A stretch of 64,000 bases of DNA from Oryzias latipes. Lineage: Eukaryota > Chordata > Actinopteri > Beloniformes > Adrianichthyidae. The notes beneath the pieces were generated by a model. That model saw only the letters and a program-made list of their open reading frames with translations, was not told where the DNA came from and made no database searches. The position numbers were made by a program, and so were the translations under genes. The stretch is taken from positions 28,334,094-28,398,093 of the forward strand of contig NC_019871.2 in NCBI RefSeq assembly GCF_002234675.1, read 5' to 3'. Shown here piece after piece: positions 43,201-51,669 of the stretch (its first letter is position 1; every line of letters begins with the position of its first letter).

Positions 43201-44929
43201 CTTTTTCTGAGATGATGTGGCCAAGGTACTTTACGGAGCTCTGGAAAAACCTGCACTTTTGTGGCGACAGTTTTAGACCATACTCTTTCAAACGACCCAG
43301 GACTTGCAAGAGGCGTTCTTCGTGTTCCTCCAAGGTTGAAGAGAACACTATTAGGTCGTCAAGGAACACAAGGGCTTGTTTCAGGTTGAGCTCTCCCACG
43401 CAACGCTCCATGAGCCTCTGGAACGTGCTGGGGGCATTTGTGATTCCTTGAGGCATCCTATTAAACTCAAAGAAACCGAGGGGGCAGACGAAGGCAGTTT
43501 TCTGTTTATCGGCCTCCTCCATTTCTATCTGATAGAAGCCTGATTTTAGGTCTAAGACCGAAAACCAGTGTGATCCACTTAAAGCCGAGAAAGACTCCTC
43601 GAGATTGGGTAAGGCGTACGAGTCTTTTACAGTCTGCAGATTTAACTTTCTGTAGTCAATGCATAATCTGACATCTCCATTTTTCTTGCGAACGACTACA
43701 ATCGGGGACGAAAAGGGAGATTCAGACTCGCGAATGACTCCGGCATCGAGGAGCTGTTGCAAGTGGTTGCGTACTGCCTCCAAGTCTTGCGGATGTATCG
43801 GCCTGGCCCTGTGTTTGAAAGGTGTAGGGTCGCTGAGAGTGATGTGGTGCTTGATTTTTCCAGTACGACCAAAGTCAAGCTCGTGTTGGGCAAATACCTC
43901 TGGCATTGAGTTTAACTTGTCTGTTATTCTTTGTTTCCACTCACTAGAGATGGGGGAATCACCAAAATCAAACTGGAGATTTGACTTGTTCTCAGATTTT
44001 GGATTCACTGTTTTATTGTTTGCAGGCTGGACACTTTGGATAGCATGAATCTCTGCAATGATTGTCTTTGGGGTGAGTGTGATGGCATGATCAGATTCGT
44101 TCTTGAGGATGACTGGTATGCAGCGAGGGAACTTGGATGGGAGGGTTGCTAACCCATCTTCGACAAAAAGGCCACCAGGTAAAGAGGTGGTTGTTGGCGC
44201 CTCAACAGTCACCCATTTTCCAGTTTCTGGTACTCTGCGAGTTATCGATCCTTCCAAAACTTTTGTTTGTCCAGCTCCAATAGTTTCACAATCAGTACTG
44301 TGGAGTCTGACTTCACCCAAGCCTGAATTAACGGAGTGTTTTTTTCTGGCTGCAAGTGTTTTGAGAACGACTTTGTACCCATATGGAACTGAATGTTTTT
44401 CTTTGGAATCTACAACCAATCCGTACTGCTCATACAAGATATCCAAGGTGTTAGTACCTATCAGCAGCGAAGGTGAGTTGGAGCTTAAGTTGGGAACGAT
44501 CAGGGCTAGTGTTGGCACTTCAATGTCCGCACCCAATGAACTCTTGGGGAACGTGATGGCAGTTTCGATAAAGCCAAGGTAGGGGACATTCTGGCCGTTC
44601 GCTCCTTCCACCTCCAGCAGGTCGTTTAAGCTGTGGACAGGTAAGTGAGACAGTTTTTCTTCGTAGAAGGATTGGGAGATCGTCGTTACTTGCGAGCCCG
44701 TGTCTAATAGACAGCTGCACACATGATCGTCAATGGCTACTTGGGCAGTGCACTTCGCTCCAACAAGACCTTTTGGAAGAGAAAGTGACATTTCAGCTTG
44801 TGTGTGGAAGTTCAAGACGCGTTTCTTTTCCTTGGGACTCTTTGTCTTTGGCTCAGCTCCAATTTGTCCCACAACTGGAGCCCTCTTTAGTTTAAAAAAG
44901 TAGGTTCTTGTCCATTCACTTTGTCCCAT
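40250..44929 (-). CDS. pol: Gypsy-B Pol polyprotein
   Basis: Open frame of 1559 codons from the first ATG. In practice it is reached by -1 frameshifting from gag at 44890-44896, so the natural product starts near residue 13. Domains in order: protease with LLDTGSQVT (Asp76), reverse transcriptase about 385-560 (CIDYRKLN, MPQGITNAP, catalytic FLDD at 522-525), RNase H about 688-806 (HTDAS, KLEFLAL, ITDSNPL), integrase from about 985 with an HHCC zinc finger (HxxxH, CERC). The integrase core has Asp1054, Asp1113 and Glu1148 (D,D-35-E). The last 170 or so residues are acidic and Pro/Glu/Thr-rich, then end in LVTVVQSLFQSLAVAF. No chromodomain is evident, unlike Gypsy-A. All catalytic residues are present. 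Confidence 0.95.
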   Translation of the reverse strand: MGQSEWTRTYFFKLKRAPVVGQIGAEPKTKSPKEKKRVLNFHTQAEMSLSLPKGLVGAKCTAQVAIDDHVCSCLLDTGSQVTTISQSFYEEKLSHLPVHSLNDLLEVEGANGQNVPYLGFIETAITFPKSSLGADIEVPTLALIVPNLSSNSPSLLIGTNTLDILYEQYGLVVDSKEKHSVPYGYKVVLKTLAARKKHSVNSGLGEVRLHSTDCETIGAGQTKVLEGSITRRVPETGKWVTVEAPTTTSLPGGLFVEDGLATLPSKFPRCIPVILKNESDHAITLTPKTIIAEIHAIQSVQPANNKTVNPKSENKSNLQFDFGDSPISSEWKQRITDKLNSMPEVFAQHELDFGRTGKIKHHITLSDPTPFKHRARPIHPQDLEAVRNHLQQLLDAGVIRESESPFSSPIVVVRKKNGDVRLCIDYRKLNLQTVKDSYALPNLEESFSALSGSHWFSVLDLKSGFYQIEMEEADKQKTAFVCPLGFFEFNRMPQGITNAPSTFQRLMERCVGELNLKQALVFLDDLIVFSSTLEEHEERLLQVLGRLKEYGLKLSPQKCRFFQSSVKYLGHIISEKGIETDPEKISSLKTWPKPNTLKELRTFLGFCGYYRRFIKDYSKIMRPLNQLTSGYPPLHKKTSAKAGTAQYHNPKDPFGARWNVDCQTAFDEIIEKLTSAPVLGFADPTLPFTLHTDASTSGLGAALYQTQEGQKRVIAFASRGLSKCEAKYPAHKLEFLALKWAVTEKFQDYLYGRPFLVITDSNPLTYVLTTPKLDATSYRWLAALSTFDFQLQYRAGKQNQDADGLSRRPHSAQPDDMLSKKELERIQQFTQRHLPDTPHSNLVDQSIIKAICEKHFVLQSTDELAESITDDPLVLSFALTPQAVPQSYEEEDQLGGLPVIPHFTTSDLKEKQHADTSIREIVNQITLGEKPPPTAKNELPELGLLLREWNKLVLKDGVLYRTRQESAQTQYQLVLPQELRPLVLKSLHDDMGHLGVERTWDLVRKRFYWPKMATDIELKVKTCERCTRRKARPEKAAPLVNIVVTRPLELVCIDFLSLEPDSSNTKDVLVITDHFTKYALALPTPNQKARTVARFLWENFISHYGFPERLHSDQGPDFESRTIKELCQLAGIRKVRTTPYHPRGNPVERFNRTLLGMLGTLENHKKTHWREHVRPLVHAYNCTKNEVTGFTPYELMFGRQPRLPVDLAFGLPVDHQPSSHSEYVRNLKSSLESSYKIATEMAKKSASRNKARFDKCIVESTLKEGDRVLVRNLRMRGKHKLADRWEPEVYIIVKQSNNLPVYVVKPETRDGPQRTLHRDLLLPCGFLPASPEEAEQIVKDKPRRPKTRQQTESVEQGSDCEDSDPGYYYDYHDLVVETKSPYIPPDTENPETAVGQTPVETTKAAEAKESQQLSDETYLPSETNPPEESLTEPVERNLPEENPIETDGDIQVDTYPEEENLPQVDPEKSPETDSQTKDISDMPIEIVTDTDQCPEATDTNDTITDPLRRSNRHREPAQRLTYPELGNPLVTVVQSLFQSLAVAFTDSLNAPKMLKMETV

Positions 44930-46572
44930 GCCATCTGCTTGTCTCTTAAGAGTTTCCTTTTTTCAGCAACTAGGGGAGAGTTTGGCTCATTTTCACACTG
45001 GGGCTTGATGTGCCCGTCCTCCCCACATCTGAAGCAGTACCAGGGCTTTGGACGATTTCTTGGATGAGGTTCTGATTTTTGTTCTGAAGGCTGTGGCTTT
45101 GGAGTTTTGAAACTTTCAGGGGGGACTTTTGTCTTGGTCGAGTTTGTGGATTTTGACTTGACTTTACTGTTTGAGTCTTTTTTGTTCTTTAGAGATGCAA
45201 GATGGGACTGCAGATTGGCGATCTGCTTCTTGAGGTCTTGTATTTCAGAAAGGGGGTCAACAGTTTTTGATGTATCTCGCTCTGGACTTTGGGACTGAGC
45301 GCCTTGGTAGTTGGAAAACACTTTTGGTTTTGTTGTATTCAAGTGCTGTTTCATGCGCGACATTTTCGCTGTGCGCCTTTTCTCAGCAGTCCGGAGCATG
45401 AGAAGGAGTTCGGAAAAGTTAGGTGGAATTTGCCTTTTCTGTTCGAGTTGGAGCTCTGCTATTAGCTCATTGTCCCAACAGCCTCTTATGAACTGCTTTA
45501 ACAGCTGCTTGTCTAGTTCACCAGCAGGAACACCACCTCTTATGAACGTGGTGTTCAGCATGACTTGAAGACGCTGGAGGTAAGACGATGGTGCCTCACC
45601 ATTATTCTGCACAGTGTTCAAGTATTTGGCAAAGAGGTCGTCTCCATCTTCAACCGTACCGAAGGCAGAGTCGAGTATTTTCAAGTAGGTGGAAGGAGGT
45701 GACTCTGTAGGTATGTGCTTTACCAGATCAACAGCAGGTGAAGAGAGACTTTCCAAGAGCCTCCTGGATTTGCATGAATCAGGCTGTCTGGGGTCTTTTA
45801 AAAGGAGTTCCACACTCGAGCGCCAGCTCTCATAGTCGACTTCGTTGTTTGGGTGGGGACAGCGCCCTGAAAAGGGTCTCAATCTGAAAGGAGTGTTCAT
45901 CTGAGCATTGAAGTCTTCAGTTCTCAGCACATGTTCCACTATTACTTTCTGAAGCTCTGGTGGGTTTACTTCAGAAGGTTTGAGAGTGGGTGTCTTAACA
46001 CTGACCTGCACTCGTGGGGGATTCTCAACTGGAGCTTGGATCAGTGGGTGGACTGGTTCAAGAGTTGGTGGGTTCTCTTGCAGAGGACTGAGAGGAGCAT
46101 TCGTGTCAGGGACTTGGGGTGAGTCCTGGCGGTCACCTGAGTCATTTTCGTCAGGGTTAACTACTTGGCTTATAGAGGAAAGTTCGTCTCTCAGTAAGTC
46201 TGCAAAGTCTTTACCTGTCAGTCTTGCAATGTCTCTCAGTTCAGTCAGGTAAGTCTGAGTAGCTGTCTTGCTAACTACGGGGCTGTAAACTGAGCTTAAT
46301 GCTTCGACAAGGTAAAGTATGTCAGGTTTGTTCTTGGGTGAGAATCTGTATGGCAGTAAGCTAGATAATGCCTGGACTGGTGCACTGGACGCGTACTCAA
46401 GAAAGGACTGCTTGCCCTTTTCTGGACACGGGGGATCTACAGGTACCATTGTCTGAATGGACCCATATTGTTTGAGGAAGTCAAAAAGCTCTTCATCAGA
46501 TTCAGTGTCAGTTAAACCAGTAATAAGAAGTGAGTTCGGTATCTTAACATTACTTCGTTGCACGGCTTCCAT
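44887..46572 (-). CDS. gag: Gypsy-B Gag polyprotein, PNMA-like
   Basis: 561 aa, starting 76 nt inside the 5' LTR border. The N-terminal part (IPNSLLITGLTDTESDEELF, about residues 11-30) resembles the RRM-like start of paraneoplastic Ma (PNMA) proteins. The capsid region runs from LRPFSGRCPHPNNEVDYESW through LLESLSSPAVDLV to KQFIRGCWDNELIAELQL. A basic linker and a CCHC zinc knuckle (CFRCGEDGHIKPQC) follow near the C-terminus. Gag forms the virus-like particle that packages the element RNA. PNMA genes are known domesticated Gypsy gags, so the likeness reflects ancestry rather than host function. The frame is intact and the stop codon lies within the frameshift signal. Confidence 0.92.
   Translation of the reverse strand: MEAVQRSNVKIPNSLLITGLTDTESDEELFDFLKQYGSIQTMVPVDPPCPEKGKQSFLEYASSAPVQALSSLLPYRFSPKNKPDILYLVEALSSVYSPVVSKTATQTYLTELRDIARLTGKDFADLLRDELSSISQVVNPDENDSGDRQDSPQVPDTNAPLSPLQENPPTLEPVHPLIQAPVENPPRVQVSVKTPTLKPSEVNPPELQKVIVEHVLRTEDFNAQMNTPFRLRPFSGRCPHPNNEVDYESWRSSVELLLKDPRQPDSCKSRRLLESLSSPAVDLVKHIPTESPPSTYLKILDSAFGTVEDGDDLFAKYLNTVQNNGEAPSSYLQRLQVMLNTTFIRGGVPAGELDKQLLKQFIRGCWDNELIAELQLEQKRQIPPNFSELLLMLRTAEKRRTAKMSRMKQHLNTTKPKVFSNYQGAQSQSPERDTSKTVDPLSEIQDLKKQIANLQSHLASLKNKKDSNSKVKSKSTNSTKTKVPPESFKTPKPQPSEQKSEPHPRNRPKPWYCFRCGEDGHIKPQCENEPNSPLVAEKRKLLRDKQMAWDKVNGQEPTFLN
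44890..44896 (-). promoter_or_regulatory. Gypsy-B -1 frameshift slippery site
   Basis: The minus strand reads T TTA AAC in gag phase, immediately followed by the gag stop TAA (44889-44887). It fits X XXY YYZ (U UUA AAC). Pol is in the -1 frame across this point, so slipping joins gag to pol. I did not establish a downstream pseudoknot. Confidence 0.85.
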
Positions 46573-46619
46573 TTTTTGTTCAGTTCTTAGTCAAATTTGA
46601 GCTCTGAAAATTATTTACG

Positions 46620-46648
46620 AACCACTCCTGGCTGGCTCGCCAAGAATT
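46620..46648 (-). promoter_or_regulatory. Gypsy-B primer-binding region
   Basis: Directly after the 5' LTR the minus strand reads AATTCTTGGCGAGCCAGCCA. TGGCGAGCC, starting with TGG, could pair with a tRNA 3' end (GGCTCGCCA), four to six bases in from the LTR. The tRNA was not identified. Confidence 0.45.
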
Positions 46649-48240
46649 TGTAGCACCTATGCTATTAGGCAGAGGTAGTCAGGCTACTGGACCAAATATA
46701 GGTTCGCACGGAGTGGTGTGTATTGAATAAAAGAGCCAAGAGTCAATAAAAAGGTAGAATGGAAAAAGCCGGCAGTTTACTGAACAATTGACAAACAACA
46801 ATAAACATACAAATTTGGTTCTTAAGTAATGTTAAGACACCTTTTCAACACCCTTTATGTTGTTTTTTCCTTTACTTTTTCTGTTAAAGTTCAAATAAAA
46901 GGTTTTGTTCAAGTTAATTTCAGTTTCAATCTATTTTAATTAAAGATGACCGGTCATTTGGTTTAAAGGGATTTTAGTTACAGAACTAAATTTATTTAAC
47001 TTAAATTTAGTTTAAGCTTTCTTTTGAGTTCACTATATTTACCCTTTTCACTTTTTTGTAAATCAGTTTTGTCACTTTAAATTTACACCAAAAGTATCCT
47101 TTAAAGTTACAAAATATCAGATATCAAACAAAAGACAATTCAATATGCAAAGCAAACAAAGAACTGTTTTTCTAAATGTCCAATTGCTTAGCAAAATCCT
47201 TTAAAGTTTGTTAGCAGACGTATCCAGTTTTGGTAGTGCTCCTTTAAAGTATATTGGATCCACAGTTAGTGTTCAATCTCCTACCGCGACCTTGGCAGAG
47301 ATTTTGTAGTAGTAAGGAAAAGTAAAGGACCACGTGATGCTCTACAGGCAGTCCGGATTATCGTGCTCCTTGGGTAGGCTCGCCATCCATGGATCAGGAG
47401 AAGTCCAGAACGATCCGGTCCGGAACCGTCTCCCAATTACTCTCGGGGGGACTCAAAAACCTGGCCTGCAGGACAGGCCATAAAAATAATTTTAGTCCAT
47501 ATGCAAAATAAAACCACTCCAAAATGAAAGCGGAGCCGCACTAGAAGGCTACGTGACTCTTTAGAAACTTAAAATGGCGGCTGCTCTTTTTTCTTTTTCA
47601 TACATCCAACTCTACTTGCAAAATTAGCTTCTTTTCACACAAAATATACCCAAAATACATCAAATAAAATACATTCATGTTTCGAAGTGTCAAAGAAAAT
47701 TATAAATAACTCAAAAGTACTGTTTTGTCATCTTTTCACAACTTAAATTGGTCTCAACTGGGCTCGCCTCATCACGGCAAAACCCACGCCACAAAAGTAG
47801 GCAAAATACAAAACAAAACTCACCAAAACTCGTCTGGTAATGGCATAAAATCTTATTTGGCTCACACCCCTCTTCCGGTCTGGCTAGACAACAGGTTTGC
47901 ACCGTTATTTTAGTTTTTCACCGTAGTTTTTCAGCTAATGGCTACTCTGCTGCGCGTGCTTGCTGTCTCTGCCCTAAACAGGCCTATCTCTCCGCTACGC
48001 AACGCACAGGTTGGGGAGGGCTCTTGAAAAACTTTAAACTTTATCGACAACAAAAACAATTTCTCTTTTTAAACAAAAATAGTAATAAAACCTATAAATT
48101 ATTAATGTTAATACTATTTATATTTTTATCCTCACAACTTTTAGCTGTTTTTATCATGTTGTTTATTAATATTTATTGACCTTTTTATATCATTGTAAAA
48201 TGCTCTATTATTACTGAGTGTATTTGTAACGGGGGTTACA
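46649..48240 (-). repeat. Gypsy-B 5' LTR
   Basis: 1592 bp, one A longer than the 3' LTR. As the minus-strand 5' LTR it should contain the element promoter; I did not identify a confident TATA box and start site. Confidence 0.95.
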
Positions 48241-48513
48241 AACACATTAACTCACAACACATTAACTCACAACACAACACAATAAATTACAACACAACAC
48301 ATTAACTCACAACACAACACATTAACTCACAACACAACACATTAACTCACAACACATTAACTCACAACACAACACAATAAATTACAACACAATACATTAA
48401 CTCACAACACAACACATTAACTCACAACACATTAACTCACAACACAACACATTAACTCACAACACAACACATTAACTCACAACACAACACATTAACTTAC
48501 CTCACAACACTTT
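48241..48513 (+). repeat. Minisatellite, left arm continued
   Basis: AACACATTAACTCAC units, mostly 15 bp, continuous with 38379-38619 once Gypsy-B is removed. It leads into the shared inverted arm sequence at 48526. Confidence 0.9.
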
Positions 48514-48655
48514 AACTCACAACGGAAGTAAAGCAGCAATTGAAGTGCTTTTATTCTGAAATGTCCACTGGGCTGAGCGGCTAACTACCTAACAGAAAGT
48601 AACATCACAGTGAGCTGTGGAGGGAGCATGAATTTTCTACAAGAGAAGATGGCAG

Positions 48656-49365
48656 CAGTGTTGCCAGATTGGGCGGTTTTGGTTCTAAATTTGCGGGTAA
48701 AAATGGCTTTGGCCGGGTTTTCATAATTTGGGCGGTTTTAGGATCGGTTCGGCGTTTTTTCCCCCCTCATGAATATATAATAGCGGACTACGTTAGGCCG
48801 TGTGGCTGTGAACTTCTATGTACTGAAGCTCAGTGAACGCACCAGGCAGAGACGCTCTACGGGCTCTGTCATCTAACCTGTTGTTAGGGGGGTGCAACGC
48901 GTCGCCTCTTAGAAATTGTGTTCTTTAAAGCCTGACACTGCGGCTGCGTGTAGGAGGAGATACCAGCTAAAGTTATGGTCTGATCGCTACATGGATCGGT
49001 GTCTGTGTTTATCAATCCTTTTATTATTAGTCTGAACTATCTTTTATTTTGAAAAATCATCGGATCGGGTGCTAAATCAGTCCAGTAGGGGGAAAAGCTC
49101 AACGAAAGCTGTGTATTCTTCTTTCTCCTGATCTAATAAAAGGAGGACAGTATTGAATATTTCTTCAGCGGACCGGCCTTCTTTCATTCATTGTGTGTGT
49201 GTGTGCGTGCGCGCGCGCGGGTGTTGGGGACCGCACGTGCATGTGTGAGGGGAGGGAGCGGAAGAAAGGAGAGGAACGGCGTGCAGCAACAGAGAGGGAG
49301 GAGTGTGCGTTCATATTGTGTGTGTAAGGAGAATCCTAATAAAGAGAAAGTTTGTGGCAACACTG
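48656..49365. mobile_element. hAT-like core of the foldback
   Basis: Begins CAGTGTTGCCAGATTGGGCG, the same terminus as the hAT in siae intron 2, and ends GGCAACACTG. Between the ends are LTR-like features: GAATATATAATAG (about 48772), a stretch at 48825-48895 resembling the solo LTR at 8639, and AATAAAG (about 49338). A (TG)/(CG) run lies at 49193-49218. No 8-bp duplication is seen; the flanks are inverted, not direct. Confidence 0.5.
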
Positions 49366-49645
49366 CTGCTAGCTTCTCTTGTAGCAATAACATGCTCCCT
49401 CCACAGCTCACTGTGACATTACCTTCTGTTGAGTAGTTAGCCGCTCAGCCCAGTGGACATTTCAGAATAATAGCACTTCCATTGTGAGTTAAAGTATTGT
49501 GAGTGTTGTTGTGAGTTATTGTGTTGTGAGTTAATGTGTTGTGTTGTGAGTTAATGTGTTGTGTTGTGAGTTAATGTGTTGTGTTGTGAGTTAATGTGTT
49601 GTGTGTTAAGTTAATGTTTTGTGTTGTGACCCTTCTGGGCCACTG
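49358..49645. repeat. Foldback right arm
   Basis: Complement of the left arm: GCTCCCTCCACAGCTCACTG, then the minisatellite read as GTGTTGTGAGTTAAT (about 49490-49625), then GTGACCCTTCTGGGCCACTG. Fewer minisatellite units than the left arm. Confidence 0.8.
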
Positions 49646-49683
49646 TACATTATCAATGGAGCGCAGATATCACGAGTCACCAT

Positions 49684-50337
49684 GGCAACCGTGAAAAAAA
49701 GAGGTCTGCGTATTTTTCGCCAGCTGAACTTGACGTGCTGCTGCAGAGTTACAGTGAATATGAGCACATATTCCAGAAGAAAAGCAACACCGCTGCATCT
49801 GCAAAACAGAGACAGTTAGCGTGGGAAAACATAGCTGCTCAAGTTAATGCGCAAGTTTGCATTTAAATCATTGTTATAAAATATTGACTGTAATAACTTT
49901 TTAAATAGCGTAATGTGTGAAATAAAAAATGGCGATATTTAGGTGTACTTTTGAAGTGTTATTCCTGGTGTAATTACATGAAATGCTGCATAGTGTACAG
50001 AACCAATCTGGGGGAAAAATGCATTTAACGTCTGTAATGTTTAGAGGACTTTTTTGTTAACCTTCCCCTCTTGCAAACGTTGGTCAGTTTAATATTAATA
50101 CATGCAATTGTATTTTTAAAAGTGAACTTTTGTCTACCCTTGTATTGATCAAGTGGTATAGGTTTATATGGGATTAAGAAAGTAAGCAGTGCTAGAAAAT
50201 TGTGTTTCCAAAAAGTAATTGTTACATTAATCTAATTCAATGTCCCTGATTTCATTTTCATGTAGATGTAATCCTGCAGGAATTAAAAGAACATGGCAGC
50301 AGCTAAAATGAAGTATAAAAACATAATTCAATCAGGT
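49684..50337 (+). pseudogene. Harbinger Myb/SANT-like DNA-binding protein, broken
   Basis: The first piece (49684-49852) encodes KKRSAYFSPAELDVLLQSYS and AKQRQLAWENIAAQVNA, a Myb/SANT-like trihelix. The second piece (about 50269-50337) encodes CNPAGIKRTWQQLKMKYKNI, its usual continuation after an intron. No in-frame Met precedes the first piece without a frameshift, and the sequence degenerates after IIQS. In Harbinger elements this protein helps import and position the transposase. Confidence 0.7.
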
Positions 50338-50342
50338 CAAAT

Positions 50343-50639
50343 TAGAGCATGTCATGGATGTAGGCTTTGTTGACAATATTTGACATATGAAACATCTACA
50401 TAGCAATACATATCTAATGTTGTTTTCATTATATATATGTAATTGACTGCAACGAAAAACAGTAACGCTCAAACAAAAACGTATGGGGAAATGACAAAAA
50501 TCGAGTCTAGGTCTCAAAATCCTTGCACGACGTAAATGTAATTCTCTACGAATTAATGCAGCCTCCTCGTCTATTGGGTCCTCCAAAAAAGGACAAGCCA
50601 TTCTTGTCACTTGTCTCTGTGTGACGGAAATGTGGGCAA
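50343..50639 (-). pseudogene. Harbinger transposase, N-terminal remnant
   Basis: The minus strand encodes MTRMACPFLEDPIDEEAALI and RRARILRPRLDF, the conserved start of Harbinger DDE transposases. The catalytic domain is deleted. It converges with the Myb-like remnant, as in full Harbinger elements. Confidence 0.7.
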
Positions 50640-50934
50640 TGAAGGTTAAAGCGAAAAATACCGCTTCGTCTTTAAAAAGGGGAGGGGACCGGCAGAAACC
50701 TTGAGTTTAGAGGATAAAACCTGCTCCCGACCAGGTTAGGTTCACAGCGTAAGTAATCATTGACACTGACTCTGAGTATAAGTTACCTCTCTTTCAGAAA
50801 CGGGTTTGACTTACTCTGTCTACTCTGGTTTAACAAACCTCCCATTCTGAAACGGAAAACCCAGGGTTTCCCTGATTTCAGGGTTAACGCACTCAGAGTT
50901 TACACTTAACCTCCTTTATGAAACAGGCCCCCTG

Positions 50935-51669
50935 ATTAGAAACACAGAGGGAGACCAAGCTCCTGTGCAAACAAAGAGACACAAAAGGGAGACAGGACAG
51001 ATACAAACATTTGCTATTATAAGTTTTCAATTAAATTTTAAAACAGATTTATCTGTTTTCCTACAGTAATGTTATCACCCTTTAGCTACATCTATTTGGC
51101 ACTTACATTGATAATAGAGTTTAACCTTTTGTTTTCAATATGCTGAATTAAAACAACGTTTTGAATATATTGGAAGAAAAAAAACCTTCAGTTGTTAAAC
51201 TTTTCGTTTTAAAGGGTGATTTGATTTAAAAAAAATGCTATATAGCAAACAGTAGTTTTCTAAATAAAATAAAAAGATATGTGAAAATGAGGTTTTTATG
51301 TTTTGTTTGAATCTTTTCAGCATATGGCTTGTGCAATCAAAATATATTATGGTGAAATATGTGACTCATTTGATTTTCTTCTCAATTCACGCTCAGCCAA
51401 AAATGTGAAAATGAAATGTACCCAATTCTGAATTTCTTTCTTTTCTCGTAAACTGTGGTTGATAGCTTGAAATGTGTTTTTCCCCGAAGCTGTTTTTTTT
51501 AGCATAAATATTTAAAGAACAAGGAGGCAGCCAGATACTTTCCAGTGACAGTAGCAGAGGGGAAAATAACAGTTTCAAAAATCATGTTTTGCATTGAATG
51601 ATACAAGCAAGCGTCCTCACTGTTGTCCGTGGCAGACTGCTCCTCCTAGAGACGGGAAAGAACTGTCCC
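50935..51669. other. No gene recognised
   Basis: AT-rich sequence between two Harbinger relics. No splice-consistent coding exon or repeat end was recognised. Confidence 0.5.

Larger units (their letters stand above)
38620..48240 (-). mobile_element. Gypsy-B: complete LTR retrotransposon
   Basis: A 9.6-kb element on the minus strand: 5' LTR 48240-46649, gag 46572-44887, pol 44929-40250, polypurine tract 40225-40211, 3' LTR 40210-38620. LTRs start TGTAAC and end CTACA. The direct repeat AACA flanks both ends (38616-38619, 48241-48244). The LTRs appear identical except for one A (about 38733 against 46763), and both genes are fully open. It looks recently inserted and potentially able to move. 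No env gene is present. Order protease-RT-RNase H-integrase places it in Metaviridae (Ty3/Gypsy). Confidence 0.95.
38353..49645. mobile_element. Foldback element with minisatellite arms
   Basis: The left terminus CGGTGGCCCAGAAGGGTCAC is complementary to the right terminus (GTGACCCTTCTGGGCCACTG), with TA on each side (38351-38352, 49646-49647). Inward, both arms carry the AACACATTAACTCAC minisatellite. They then share about 130 bp of inverted sequence (48526-48670 against 49358-49490), around GTCCACTGGGCTGAGCGGCT. It is inserted between a TATA-like CTATAAG and the Myb-like frame of the Harbinger element. Without Gypsy-B the element is about 1.7 kb. Confidence 0.7.
38166..50931. mobile_element. 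Harbinger transposon, carrying nested insertions
   Basis: The left end GGGCCTGTTTCAGAAAGGAG and the complement of the right end (GGGGCCTGTTTCATAAAGGA) are inverted repeats, flanked by CTG on both sides (38163-38165, 50932-50934). CWG is the known 3-bp target of fish Harbinger elements. Its own sequence is 38166-38350 plus 49648-50931. It has a broken Myb-like gene on + and the N-terminus of a transposase on -, the convergent layout typical of Harbinger. The space between is a foldback element containing Gypsy-B. Confidence 0.8.

Noticed and set aside
41414-44582. Several plus-strand frames of 80-159 aa
   Set aside because: Antisense shadows of the Gypsy-B pol gene.
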